From: Limimaricola hongkongensis DSM 17492
GTDB lineage: Bacteria; Pseudomonadota; Alphaproteobacteria; Rhodobacterales; Rhodobacteraceae
Assembly (NCBI RefSeq): GCF_000600975.2
Contig: NZ_KK088653.1
Span: 930,501-994,500 of the forward strand
Direction: 5' to 3'
DNA length: 64,000 nucleotides
Positions 42,022 through 53,230 of the stretch are shown here, piece after piece. Position 1 is the stretch's first letter. Every line of letters starts with the position of its first letter. The translations under genes and the position numbers were made by a program. The notes beneath the pieces are model-generated. The model saw only the letters and a list, made by a program, of their open reading frames with translations, ran no database searches and was not told where the DNA came from.

Positions 42022-42693
42022 ATGACAAGCAAGAAGATGGCGATGGCCACGCTGGCGATCTGGACCGCCGCGGGGGCCGTGCTCGCGCATAACGGCGCGA
42101 CGGGTGTGGTGCGCGAGCGCATGGAGGGAATGGTGGCGATGCGCGACGCCCTGCGCGATGTGACCCCGATGATGCGGGGCGAGGCCCCCTATGACGTGGC
42201 GCGCGTGGTCGAGGCCGGTCGCGCGATCGCGGCACATGCCGGGAGCGAGATGACACGGCTCTTTCCGGAGGGCAGCGGGGGCGGGGTATCCTACGCCAAG
42301 GAAGCGATATGGCAGGAGCGCGAGACGTTCGACGCTCTGGCCGACGAGCTGCGCCGCCATGCCGAGGGCCTTGCGAAGGCCGCCTCGAACGGGCTGACGG
42401 CGCCCGATCCTCATGCAGGCATGGCGATGGGCGGGTCCATGGCGGGGCACGAAGGCATGATGATGCCCGATGCCGCTCCGGCCCAAGCCGGGCCGGGCAG
42501 CGCATTCTCGGTGGCGCAGCTCCTGGGCGTCGAGCCCCGGCGAAGGGCGGAGCGGAAGGTGCTCGCCGCTGCATCCGCGGAGTCTGCGGGCGCTACTGGG
42601 CCCGACTACGCCACGCTCGCCGCGCCGGAGGTCTTCCGCCGGATCGGTGAGGCCTGCGCGGCCTGCCATGGCCGCTTCCGGGCGGGGAGCTGA
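42022..42693 (+). CDS. Cytochrome c' family protein
   Basis: A 223-residue secreted protein. Signal MTSKKMAMATLAIWTAAGAVLA is followed by a four-helix-type region (RERMEGMVAMRDALRDV...VVEAGRAIAAHAG) and a C-terminal heme site CAACHGRFR, the hallmark of cytochrome c'. A Met/His-rich insert (HAGMAMGGSMAGHEGMMM) of about 60 residues in the middle is unusual and may bind copper. Stop and next start are two bases apart. Confidence 0.85.
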   Translation: MTSKKMAMATLAIWTAAGAVLAHNGATGVVRERMEGMVAMRDALRDVTPMMRGEAPYDVARVVEAGRAIAAHAGSEMTRLFPEGSGGGVSYAKEAIWQERETFDALADELRRHAEGLAKAASNGLTAPDPHAGMAMGGSMAGHEGMMMPDAAPAQAGPGSAFSVAQLLGVEPRRRAERKVLAAASAESAGATGPDYATLAAPEVFRRIGEACAACHGRFRAGS

Positions 42694-42695
42694 GG

Positions 42696-43619
42696 ATGAG
42701 GGGACTTCTCAGAAGCATCCTCCTAATGGGTGTGGTGACGGGTGGCGGGTATGCCGGGCTGCGGGCTTGGCCGATCGGCGAAGATGCGCCGCGGATCACG
42801 CTCGACGGCGACGTCCGGCGCGGCGCCTATTTGGCACGGGCGGCGGGCTGCGTAGCCTGTCATACCGACACGGCGGCCGATGGTCCGGCGCTGGCAGGCG
42901 GCGCGCCGCTGGATACGCCCTTCGGCAGCTTCGTGCCGCCGAACATCACCCCCGATTTCGAACACGGCATCGGAAGCTGGACGCCGGATGACCTCGCCCG
43001 GGCGCTGCGCGAGGGGGTCTCGCCCGAGGGCGAACCCTATTACCCGGCCTTCCCCTTTGAATTCTATGCCGGCTTCTCGGATCAGGACATCGCGGATCTC
43101 TGGGCGGCGCTGGCCACCGTGCCGGCGGTTGCCGAAACGCGGGCGGAAAGCAGCGTCGGATTTCCGTTCAGTATCCGCTCGGGCCTCAAGCCGTGGCGGG
43201 CCTCAGCGATGCGCGAAGCCGAGAGCCGGCCGGTGCTCGGTCGCTCGGATGAGTGGAACCGGGGGCGCGAGCTGGTGGAGGGGGCGGCGCATTGCGGCGC
43301 CTGCCATACCGGGCGAGGTCTCTTGGGTGGGCTCGATGCCGAGAGCTTTGGTGGCAATGACGATCTGCCGGGCGGTTCGGCCGCGCCGTCGATCCGCGCC
43401 GCCGATCTGACGGAAGGCGGCTGGACGGCGAGCGCGCTCGCCTATGCGCTTGAAACTGGGATCACGCCGTCAGGCGACGTGCTCGGTGGCTCCATGACCG
43501 AGGTGGTGGAGCAGGGCTCCAGCTTTCTCGACGAGAGCGACCGGCGCGCCATCGCGACCTATCTGCTTGATCCTGAAACCAAGCCTTCCAGCCTCAACGC
43601 GCTGGCACAGCTACGTTGA
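42696..43619 (+). CDS. Di-heme c-type cytochrome
   Basis: A 307-residue protein with an N-terminal membrane anchor or signal and two cytochrome c domains with heme motifs CVACH (about residue 52) and CGACH (about residue 202). The pattern GAYLARAAGCVACHTD...LAGGAPLDTPFG resembles the cytochrome subunit of alcohol/gluconate-type dehydrogenases. No dehydrogenase subunit is next to it; here it probably passes electrons from periplasmic Cu(I) oxidation or related chemistry. Confidence 0.87.
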   Translation: MRGLLRSILLMGVVTGGGYAGLRAWPIGEDAPRITLDGDVRRGAYLARAAGCVACHTDTAADGPALAGGAPLDTPFGSFVPPNITPDFEHGIGSWTPDDLARALREGVSPEGEPYYPAFPFEFYAGFSDQDIADLWAALATVPAVAETRAESSVGFPFSIRSGLKPWRASAMREAESRPVLGRSDEWNRGRELVEGAAHCGACHTGRGLLGGLDAESFGGNDDLPGGSAAPSIRAADLTEGGWTASALAYALETGITPSGDVLGGSMTEVVEQGSSFLDESDRRAIATYLLDPETKPSSLNALAQLR

Positions 43620-43687
43620 GCGCTCTTGACACAAATCCCGGCGCGGCAACCGCCGCGCCGGGGCCAATCCATTGGAAAGACGAACAT

Positions 43688-44146
43688 ATGAAGAAGACGA
43701 TCATCCTCGGTGTCACTGGCCTCATCCTTGCGGGCGGCCTGCTCTGGGTTGCCTCGACGCCCAACCAGGGCGACATGGCGGGCCACTCCATGACCCCGCC
43801 CGACACCAGCGAGATCGCGCAGGGTGCGGCAATCGTGCAGGTGGCGCTGCCTGCCGAGCTTTCCGAGCAAGCGCAGATGGGCAAGCGCGCCTTCGAGGCG
43901 GTCTGCGCCGATTGCCACGGGGCGAACGCGGCCGGCCGGAACGGCGTGGCGCCACCCCTCATCCACAAGACCTACGAGCCCAGTCACCATGGCGACTACG
44001 CCTTCCTTGCCGCCGTGCGGAACGGCGTGCGGTCGCATCACTGGGACTTCGGGGACATGCCCCCGATCGAAGGCCTGACCGATGCGGATGTGGCGAACGT
44101 CGTTGCCTACGTGCGGGCCTTGCAGCGCGAGAACGGCATCGACTGA
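43688..44146 (+). CDS. Single-heme c-type cytochrome
   Basis: A 152-residue protein with an N-terminal membrane anchor (TIILGVTGLILAGGLLWVA) and one heme site in FEAVCADCHGANAAG; Met in DFGDMPPIEGLTDADVANVV is the likely axial ligand. Start selected at MKKTII after a GGAAAGA element; the upstream in-frame extension is not signal-like. Part of a cytochrome-rich operon leading to a multicopper oxidase. Confidence 0.88.
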   Translation: MKKTIILGVTGLILAGGLLWVASTPNQGDMAGHSMTPPDTSEIAQGAAIVQVALPAELSEQAQMGKRAFEAVCADCHGANAAGRNGVAPPLIHKTYEPSHHGDYAFLAAVRNGVRSHHWDFGDMPPIEGLTDADVANVVAYVRALQRENGID

Positions 44147-44247
44147 TGGCCGGAAGGCGATCCTTGGGCGGCGAAGCGCCGCCGCGGTTCCGGCCCGGGT
44201 GCGAGCCACTTGTATCCGGGCCGGAACCTGCCATCTCTCCTTTCACG

Positions 44248-44592
44248 ATGCGACGTCGACATGCGATTCTTCAGTTCTTGGTGGCCCTCTTCGGAGGGCT
44301 GTTGATGCTGTCCGTCGCGCTGTCTGGGGCAAGCGCCGCGACCGCACATGGTGAGGGCCAGGGGCATGGCGCGCATCATCTCGTTTCGATTGCCGAGCAA
44401 GGCGACCGTGCTCCCGAAGAGAACGCATCGGCCGAGTGTGCCCTGCTGTGTCTTGCCGAACGGCCGCGCCCCCTGCGACCCGAGGGCTATCGTGGCCTGA
44501 CCGGCCGGGAGCCGGTCGAGACGGGTTTCGCCCCGATCCTAATGACGGGCCAACCGCCGATGCCCCCCTGGCATCCCCCGCAGAAGACCTGA
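44248..44592 (+). CDS. Small secreted His-containing protein
   Basis: A 114-residue unknown protein. Signal peptide FLVALFGGLLMLSVALSGASAATA, then HGEGQGHGAHH and two Cys in ECALLCLAE. Another in-frame start exists at 44146, overlapping the cytochrome stop (TGATG), which would add 34 residues; I prefer the later ATG because the signal then starts at the N-terminus. Same type as the small protein at 41663. Confidence 0.5.
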   Translation: MRRRHAILQFLVALFGGLLMLSVALSGASAATAHGEGQGHGAHHLVSIAEQGDRAPEENASAECALLCLAERPRPLRPEGYRGLTGREPVETGFAPILMTGQPPMPPWHPPQKT

Positions 44593-44651
44593 GATCCCGC
44601 GTTAACGCCTCCGTCCGATCGGGGGTCCCCGCATCGCGGCCCGAGCGCCGC

Positions 44652-46139
44652 ATGGATTTCAGACAGATGACCCATCACCTTTCCCGTCGTGGCTTTCTCG
44701 CCACCAGCGCGGCTGCAGCCGCATTCGCCACCATGCCCGTCTTCGCGCGCGCTCAGGCCGCGGAACCGCTGCTTCTGCGCGCGACGACGCGCACGCTCGA
44801 CATCGACGGTCGTGCCGCCACCGTCATGGGGCTGATCGGCCCGGACGGCCGGCTCGGGCTCGCGCTCGATCCCGACCAGCGCTTCGCGGTGCGGCTCGAG
44901 AACCAGCTCGATGTCGAGACGCTGATCCACTGGCACGGGCAGATCCCACCCAACGCGCAGGACGGCATTCCGAATCTGCCGATGCCGCCATTGGCCGCTG
45001 GCGAGAGCCGCGACTACGATTTCGCGCCGCTCGCCGGCACGCATTGGATGCACAGCCACATCCCGACCCAGGAACTCGGCATGCTCGCCGCGCCGCTGAT
45101 CGTGCGCCGCGCCGAGGACCTCGCGTCCGACCGGCAGGAGGTGGTGATGTTCCTGCACGATTTCTCCTTTACATCGCCCGAAGAAGTGATGGAGCAGATC
45201 ACCTCCGGCATGGCTATGCAGGGGATGGACCACGGAGCAATGTCCGCCATGGGCGGGATGCGCATGGACGGCTCGATGTCGGGAATGGACCATGGCGCCA
45301 TGGCGCAATCTGAGCCGATGACCGCCGACCTCAACGATTACAACTTCGACGCCTACCTGGCCAACGACCGCACTCTGACGGACCCCGAGGTGGTGCAGGT
45401 CGAGCCGGGCGGGCGGGTGCTGCTGCGGGTGATCAATGCCGCCGCCGCGACCACCTTTTGGATCGAAACCGGCACGGCCCCGGCGCGTCTGGTCGCCGTC
45501 GACGGTCATCCGGTGCAGCCTTTGCCAGGTCATCGCTTCGGCGCCGCCATGGCGCAGCGTCTCGATATCGAGATCGACTTGCCGGGCGGCGGCGCCTTCC
45601 CAGTCTTGGCGCTGCGTGAGGGCGCGGTCGAGCGGACCGGGATCGTGCTTGCAAGCAAGGGTGCGCAGGTCGAGATGCTCGCCGCCACCGCGCAGCGGGC
45701 CGCCCCGGCCTTCGATCTCAAGCTCGAGCAGGAGGGGCTACTGCGCGCAACCATGCCGCTCGCCGATCGCCCGGCGGACCGGAAGCAGATGGTAATGCTC
45801 GGCGGCCAGATGCAGCCCTATGTTTGGACTATCGACGGCCGGGTCTGGAGCGAGCATCAGCCGGTTCCGGCAGTCAGTGGCGAGCGAGTGGAACTGATGT
45901 TCCACAACATGTCTTCCATGGGCCACCCGATGCATCTGCACGGCCATGTGTTCCAGGTGGTAGAGATCAACGGGGTGCGCTTCGCGGGCGCGCTGCGCGA
46001 CACGGTCTACGTTCCACCGATGGCGGCCGTTACCGTGGCGCTTGATGCCGGCGAAGCGGCGCGCTGGATGCTGCACTGCCACCAGATGCCTCATCTGGCC
46101 TCTGGGATGATGACCGAGTTCGCGGTCACCGTGGGCTGA
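44652..46139 (+). CDS. Multicopper oxidase (Tat-exported)
   Basis: A 495-residue periplasmic oxidase. Twin-arginine signal SRRGFLATSA (R12-R13). All copper motifs are present: HWHG (93-96), HSH (134-136), HPMHLHGHVF and HCHQMPH with an axial Met. Between the second and third cupredoxin domains lies a Met/His-rich loop (about 195-220, repeats of GMDHGAM) as in CueO/CopA oxidases, probably a Cu(I)-binding site. It would oxidise Cu(I) to less toxic Cu(II). An ATG 15 bases further in is an alternative start. Confidence 0.9.
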   Translation: MDFRQMTHHLSRRGFLATSAAAAAFATMPVFARAQAAEPLLLRATTRTLDIDGRAATVMGLIGPDGRLGLALDPDQRFAVRLENQLDVETLIHWHGQIPPNAQDGIPNLPMPPLAAGESRDYDFAPLAGTHWMHSHIPTQELGMLAAPLIVRRAEDLASDRQEVVMFLHDFSFTSPEEVMEQITSGMAMQGMDHGAMSAMGGMRMDGSMSGMDHGAMAQSEPMTADLNDYNFDAYLANDRTLTDPEVVQVEPGGRVLLRVINAAAATTFWIETGTAPARLVAVDGHPVQPLPGHRFGAAMAQRLDIEIDLPGGGAFPVLALREGAVERTGIVLASKGAQVEMLAATAQRAAPAFDLKLEQEGLLRATMPLADRPADRKQMVMLGGQMQPYVWTIDGRVWSEHQPVPAVSGERVELMFHNMSSMGHPMHLHGHVFQVVEINGVRFAGALRDTVYVPPMAAVTVALDAGEAARWMLHCHQMPHLASGMMTEFAVTVG

Positions 46140-46292
46140 GGTTTGCTCCGGCTGCTGCTCCAACGCAGCCGGAGTCCCGACCCTTGCTTAATGAAAATCC
46201 ACGTGGCGACCGGCGGTCGCGCGTGAACCCGGCCTCGACATCGAGGCCGGAACAAAAAGTCGAACCCCACGCACAACGAAAGCGTCGAGCAG

Positions 46293-46958
46293 ATGTCAGT
46301 AAATGCCCAGCCCCACGAAGTGACCTTCACCCCGCCCTGGGAGGTCTTCAAACCCTATTTTTCCTATCTCACCATGTTCCTCGGCATGGGCCTGATCTCG
46401 GGTTCCATTGTCCATGCCGCGCAGCCGGACATGCGTGTCTACGCCCTTGGACTGATGGCCATCGGGGCCGTGCTGTTCGCTTTCGGGTCCTATCTCAACG
46501 AGGTGCTCTTCAAGACCGGCATTCTCGGGGACAGCGTCGTGAAATACGTTTTGGTATCGCTTCTCCTCGCGGTGGGCATCGGTATGGTCTCCGGCGCGGC
46601 GCAGCACTTCAACGACACGCCAATCTTCGCCAGCTATAGCGCGCCGATCGGCATCTTCATCTCCTCGCTCGCCTTCGCGATTCGTCAGGGCTATGTCCTG
46701 CATCGGCAGAGCTGGTTCATGATGATCGTGGCGGGGCTCGCCTTCGCTGCCGTCTTTCACCTCGGCCTGCGCGCCTATGCGGAGAGCCTGCCGGTCAGCC
46801 AAGGCCATCATGGCCAATCCACCGCGATGGCACATGCCGGTGAAGGCCATGCCGGCCATGCGGACGCTCACGGCAGCACGACGCCTGAAGTCGGCAATGG
46901 CCATGGGAGCGAGATTGCCACGGATCTGGAGCACGCGGCGCCCGGTGCCGCGCATTGA
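46293..46958 (+). CDS. Membrane protein with His-rich tail, unknown function
   Basis: A 221-residue protein with five or six predicted membrane segments (about 24-42, 50-66, 83-102, 113-130, 140-160) and a C-terminal tail of about 50 residues rich in His (GHHGQSTAMAHAGEGHAGHA). I do not recognise the family. It is the last plus-strand gene of the copper operon. The tail suggests metal binding on the side where it ends. Confidence 0.6.
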   Translation: MSVNAQPHEVTFTPPWEVFKPYFSYLTMFLGMGLISGSIVHAAQPDMRVYALGLMAIGAVLFAFGSYLNEVLFKTGILGDSVVKYVLVSLLLAVGIGMVSGAAQHFNDTPIFASYSAPIGIFISSLAFAIRQGYVLHRQSWFMMIVAGLAFAAVFHLGLRAYAESLPVSQGHHGQSTAMAHAGEGHAGHADAHGSTTPEVGNGHGSEIATDLEHAAPGAAH

Positions 46959-47117
46959 CTTGGCGGGGGGGCGTCGTCCCGTAGACGGAGCCCGCCGTGA
47001 TATCGGGCGGATGATGGCCCGACGGCCGCCGCCAGAGCGGCCGTTTTTCTGCGAGCAGTTCCCTCGGGCCAAGGGATGCGAGGATTCTGCTGGGGTTGGG
47101 AGGTCCGCCGCGGCAGG

Positions 47118-47423
47118 TTAGGCGCCCAGCAGGCGCTTGCGCGAGGCGTATTCCTCGGTGTCGATCTCGCCCCGCGCAAGGCGTAGGTCGAGTTCGGCGA
47201 GCGCGCCGGATTTTCGGCCCGGCCCCGCACCCTCATCGAGCCGGCGGACGAGCCATATGACCCCCGCCACCACGAGGCCGAGCACGATCAGCCACAGCAC
47301 AGGGCCGAAGATCATGCCGAAGCCGCCGCTGCCCCAGCCCATCATGTGGTCGTAATCGCCGGGATCGGCCCGGGCGGCGGTGGCGAACAGGCTCGGGAGC
47401 AAGCCAATTGCGAAGCGTTTCAT
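47118..47423 (-). CDS. SHOCT-domain membrane protein
   Basis: A 101-residue protein: signal-like N-terminus (MKRFAIGLLPSLFATAARA), one membrane helix (PVLWLIVLGLVVAGVIWLV) and a C-terminal SHOCT motif (LAELDLRLARGEIDTEEYASRKRLL). Such proteins are common in metal-resistance clusters; their biochemical role is not known. Confidence 0.8.
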   Translation of the reverse strand: MKRFAIGLLPSLFATAARADPGDYDHMMGWGSGGFGMIFGPVLWLIVLGLVVAGVIWLVRRLDEGAGPGRKSGALAELDLRLARGEIDTEEYASRKRLLGA

Positions 47424-47564
47424 AGCACTCTCCAAGGTCGGATGTCTCTTGTGACCATGGGGCGCCCGCGTCGGCGCCGCCTTGATCTCGATCAAGGCCT
47501 GCCGGGTGAGGCAGCGTCGTCCTGCGGCACCAGCCCGCCCGAGGCCTGCCGGGTGGCCATGGGG

Positions 47565-48071
47565 TTAGCCGGCCTCCAGCGCGACCTTGCCTTTCATGCC
47601 AGCTTCGAGATGGCCCGGCACGTTGCAGGCGTAGCCGACCTGACCATCCTCGGGGAAGGTCCAGACGATCTCGGCGCTCTCGCCTGGCTCGAGCAGCAGG
47701 CTGTTCGGATCGTCATGGGCCATGCCCATCTCCTGCATCTTCTCGTGATCGACGCGGCGCATGCTCATCATGCCCTCGCGCATCATCGCTTGCATCTCGT
47801 CTTCATGCGTGGCCCAGCTGTCGGGTGTGCCGAGGTTAAATTCGTGCACCAGCCGGCCCTCGTTGCTCACTACGAAACGGATCGTCTCTCCGGCCGCGAC
47901 TTCCACCGACGCAGGCGAGTAGCTCATCTCGTCCATGGCAATCTCGACCACCCGGTCGACCTTTGCCGGATCTCCAGGTTCGCCAATGCCATGGGCAGCG
48001 CCGTGCCCCGGTCCGGCGAGGGCGCTGCTGGCAAAGGGAAGGAGGGCGAGGGCGGTGATCAGGCTCTTCAT
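47565..48071 (-). CDS. Cupredoxin-domain copper-binding protein
   Basis: A 168-residue periplasmic protein with signal MKSLITALALLPFASSALA. The blue-copper-type ligands are visible: His in NEGRLVHEFNLG, Cys and His in YACNVPGHLEAGMKG, and a Met. A helical Met/His insert (EDEMQAMMREGMMSMRRVDHEKMQEMGMAHDD) sits between strands. It likely carries or buffers copper for the ATPase and oxidases around it. Confidence 0.87.
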   Translation of the reverse strand: MKSLITALALLPFASSALAGPGHGAAHGIGEPGDPAKVDRVVEIAMDEMSYSPASVEVAAGETIRFVVSNEGRLVHEFNLGTPDSWATHEDEMQAMMREGMMSMRRVDHEKMQEMGMAHDDPNSLLLEPGESAEIVWTFPEDGQVGYACNVPGHLEAGMKGKVALEAG

Positions 48072-48163
48072 GGGCAATCCTTTCGTTCGAATGTCGGGAA
48101 AGCGCCGGACCCTGTCAGGCCCGGCGCGCTGGTGCAAACGGGGGACGCGGAGTTCTGCCGGTA

Positions 48164-49060
48164 TCAGGCGGCGCAATCGAGGAAGCCGCGATAGCCCACC
48201 CGCAGGCCCTGCTCGAGATGGAAGGTCATCTCGGCCTCGGCGCGGCGCAGGCTGTCGTCGGTGTCGGTCCAGTCGGCGCCGGGGTCGGGCATCACGGTGA
48301 TGTCGACATCCTCGGCGGCGAGCCGGATGCCGTCCTCCAGCGTCTCGACCGCGATCGGGCCACCGGCGGCGAGCGGGATCAGAACGCCTGACAGCTTGAT
48401 CGCGCCGCTCTCATTCGCCATGGCGAGCACCGGTTCGCCCTCGTTGGTGCGGCGGAATTCGCAGGTCGCGTCGCTCTCCAGTGTGGTCTCGATCTCCTCG
48501 GGGGTCAGCCCCGCAGGGTCGAGGCTGGCCAGTTGCGCGGAGCTTAGCGCCTCCTCGACCGTGCCTTCCTCGGCGGGGGCTTCGGATTCGCCGAGCGCCG
48601 GGTCGGTGGCGATGCCGTTCTCCTCGATGTCGGCGATCAGGTGACGCATCTCGCCGATCTCCTTGCGCTGCGCGGCGATGATCTCGTCGGCGAGCTTGCG
48701 CACGCGCGGGTCCTCGATCTGCGCGCGCTCGGAGGTCATGATCGCGATGGAATGGTGCGGGATCATCGCTGCCATGTAGCTGGTATCGTCCACCGTCTCC
48801 TGGCTGCGAATCAGCCAGAGCGTCACGCCGAAGACCACGACGGCGCCGGCATAGATCGCGATGTTGATAAACTTGCTGGCATACATCGACAGCATGAAGC
48901 TCAGCATGATCACCGCCATCGCCGCGCCCATCAGCAGCGCCATGTAGGTCCGGGTCTCGCTGAAGAAGATGTGCTCGAAGGCGTAGGTATTGAGATACAT
49001 GAGCCCGAACATCACCACCGTCGAGGTCGCGATCATCGCGGCGAAGCGCCAGTAGGACAT
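48164..49060 (-). CDS. DUF305-type membrane protein with C-terminal extension
   Basis: A 298-residue protein. Three membrane segments (about 5-30, 38-58, 66-84) precede the DUF305 ferritin-like motif MAAMIPHHSIAIMTSERA and EIIAAQRKEIGEMRHL. The last 140 residues are acidic and beta-rich, ending GYRGFLDCAA. MIPHH proteins often accompany copper ATPases. Start at MSYWRFA follows GGAGAG. Confidence 0.85.
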   Translation of the reverse strand: MSYWRFAAMIATSTVVMFGLMYLNTYAFEHIFFSETRTYMALLMGAAMAVIMLSFMLSMYASKFINIAIYAGAVVVFGVTLWLIRSQETVDDTSYMAAMIPHHSIAIMTSERAQIEDPRVRKLADEIIAAQRKEIGEMRHLIADIEENGIATDPALGESEAPAEEGTVEEALSSAQLASLDPAGLTPEEIETTLESDATCEFRRTNEGEPVLAMANESGAIKLSGVLIPLAAGGPIAVETLEDGIRLAAEDVDITVMPDPGADWTDTDDSLRRAEAEMTFHLEQGLRVGYRGFLDCAA

Positions 49061-49152
49061 GAAAACTCTCCTTTCACTGTCGGACCTGGGAGGGCCCGCT
49101 TGCATGCAAAGAGGCGCCGCCGGACCGATGGCCTGGCGGCACCTCCGTCAGT

Positions 49153-51504
<2,352 letters not shown>

Positions 51505-51555
51505 GGCGCGTCCTCCTGTGCTCCTGAGGCACCGACTCGGCGCCTCAATGCCCGA

Positions 51556-51576
51556 ATATACCCCCATGGGGTATAT
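51556..51576. promoter_or_regulatory. CsoR-type operator 1
   Basis: ATATACCCC-CAT-GGGGTATAT, exact 9-bp arms. It is close to the known TACCC...GGGTA CsoR boxes and lies between the divergent ATPase and csoR genes. Confidence 0.75.
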
Positions 51577-51585
51577 GCCGTCGAG

Positions 51586-51602
51586 ATACCCATATAGGGT
51601 AT
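51586..51602. promoter_or_regulatory. CsoR-type operator 2
   Basis: ATACCC-ATATA-GGGTAT, exact 6-bp arms, centred 28 bases from operator 1 (nearly three helical turns), so two CsoR tetramers could bind on the same face of the DNA. Confidence 0.72.
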
Positions 51603-51672
51603 GTCCGGAACAGACCGGATGGCGTATGGTTCCAAGAGCCGGAGGCGTCAGGCCCGGCTGGAGGCGACAAAC

Positions 51673-51951
51673 ATGCAGGAAAAGCAGAACAAGGCGGCGA
51701 TCCAGAAGCGGCTGGCGCGGCTCGAGGGCCAGATCCGGGGGATCTCGCGTATGGTCGCGGAGGATCGCTACTGCGTCGACGTGCTGGCCCAGACCGCGGC
51801 GGTGCGCTCGGCGCTGAAGGCGGTCGAACGGCTATTGATCGAGGATCACACCAATCACTGCCTCGAGGCCGCGATCCTTTCGGGCGATCCGGACGAGCAG
51901 CGCACCAAGTTCCGGGAGATGGTCGCGCTGCTCGAGAAGGCGCGTGACTGA
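51673..51951 (+). CDS. csoR: CsoR-family copper-sensing repressor
   Basis: A 92-residue all-helical DUF156 protein. The Cu(I) ligands are C34, H59 and C63, with the same 25/4 spacing as Mycobacterium tuberculosis C36-H61-C65. Start at MQEKQNK fits the family; upstream in-frame codons are not conserved-looking. Copper binding releases it from the two palindromes just upstream, inducing the ATPase. Confidence 0.9.
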   Translation: MQEKQNKAAIQKRLARLEGQIRGISRMVAEDRYCVDVLAQTAAVRSALKAVERLLIEDHTNHCLEAAILSGDPDEQRTKFREMVALLEKARD

Positions 51952-51990
51952 TCGGCGAAACGATCCGGTGACCCATGCTGTTGGGTCCGC

Positions 51991-52440
51991 ATGATCCTGG
52001 CCATCCTCATATCCGCCGTCGTCGTGGCGCTGTGCAGCGCCATTCACTATGTCATGCTGAAACGCGTCTCGGATGCGATCGCGTGCGGTCCGGCCAGTGC
52101 CCGGGGCCGTCATCTGTCCATGACGATCGGCGCGATCACCGTGGCGCATGTGATCGAGGCGCTGATATACACCTTTGCCTTCGTCTGGGCGGTGCGGGGA
52201 TTGCAGATCGGCGACCTGAGGCCTTCCGGACCCGGCACGCCTGACCCGACGCTCATGGACTACTTCTATTTTTCGCTGGTCAATTTCACCACGTTGGGCC
52301 GCGGCGATCTGAACCCGGACGGTCACCTGCGCTTCATCACCGGGATCGAGGCGTTCCATGGTTTCCTGATGATCACCGCCTCCGGCTCTTTCATGCTCCA
52401 GGTGATGGGGGGGAAGGCGCCTTTGTCCGATACCGGCTGA
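51991..52440 (+). CDS. Small two-helix ion-channel-like membrane protein
   Basis: A 149-residue protein with three hydrophobic segments and a pore-like motif FSLVNFTTLGRGDLNP followed by a last helix, resembling the Ion_trans_2 family of two-TM potassium channels. The usual selectivity filter T-V/L-G-Y-G-D has Arg for Tyr. Whether it conducts K+ or another ion is unknown. It follows csoR by 39 bases. Confidence 0.7.
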   Translation: MILAILISAVVVALCSAIHYVMLKRVSDAIACGPASARGRHLSMTIGAITVAHVIEALIYTFAFVWAVRGLQIGDLRPSGPGTPDPTLMDYFYFSLVNFTTLGRGDLNPDGHLRFITGIEAFHGFLMITASGSFMLQVMGGKAPLSDTG

Positions 52441-52561
52441 CCCGTTCGTGTCTGGTCTCGGGGCCGGAGTTCCCATCATATTGACCATATTGAATGGAAT
52501 GAACTGACAGAGCCGGACGGTCGTTGGGCTGCCGCAACCGGCCAAACATGAGGCGAATGGC

Positions 52562-53182
52562 ATGCAGAGAAGGCAATTTCTGACACGAATGGCCGGGCTC
52601 GGGCTGGCTGGAGCCGGGCTGCCGGGCTTGGTGCAGGCGCATGAAGGGGGCGCGCTGCCCGAGCGGTTCCTGCCGCGTGAGGTTGATATCGCGCCGAGCA
52701 TTCCCGCGGGCGAGATCCACGTGATGCCGGACGAGTTCGCTCTCTACTGGACCCTGCCCGAAGGCCGGGCGATCCGCTACAGCGTCGGCGTCGGACGCGC
52801 GGACCTCTATCATGCGGGCAGCTATGTCGTGCGGATGAAGAAGGAATGGCCGAGCTGGAAGCCGACCCCGGCCATGGTGCGGCGCGAGCCCGAGAAATAT
52901 GAGCAATACGCCGAGGACGGCATGCCCGGGGGCCTCGACAACCCACTCGGGGCCCGGGCGCTCTACCTCTTCGTCGACGGTCGGGACACCTATCTGCGCA
53001 TCCACGGCACGAACCAGCCCTCGACGATCGGACGGGCGGTCTCGAACGGCTGCGCGCGGCTGGTGAACGACCACATCATCGAACTCTACGAGAAGGTCCC
53101 CACGGGCACCAAGGTCTATCTCTATCCGAAGGCAGGCAACCCCTACAGCCCGGACGAGCACGGGATGGACCACCACACCTGA
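52562..53182 (+). CDS. L,D-transpeptidase (YkuD domain)
   Basis: A 206-residue protein with a twin-Arg-like signal (RRQFLTRMAGLGLAG). The catalytic signature is IHGTNQPSTIGRAVSNGCARL split as H-G-T and S-x-G-C-x-R with Cys nucleophile. It cross-links peptidoglycan stem peptides or anchors proteins. Such genes are often found beside copper oxidases, where cell-wall L,D-cross-links may be involved in copper tolerance. Confidence 0.9.
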   Translation: MQRRQFLTRMAGLGLAGAGLPGLVQAHEGGALPERFLPREVDIAPSIPAGEIHVMPDEFALYWTLPEGRAIRYSVGVGRADLYHAGSYVVRMKKEWPSWKPTPAMVRREPEKYEQYAEDGMPGGLDNPLGARALYLFVDGRDTYLRIHGTNQPSTIGRAVSNGCARLVNDHIIELYEKVPTGTKVYLYPKAGNPYSPDEHGMDHHT

Positions 53183-53230
53183 ACACGGCCCCCGGCCGAC
53201 GCCCGCAGCGAAGCAAGCCGGGGGGTATGG

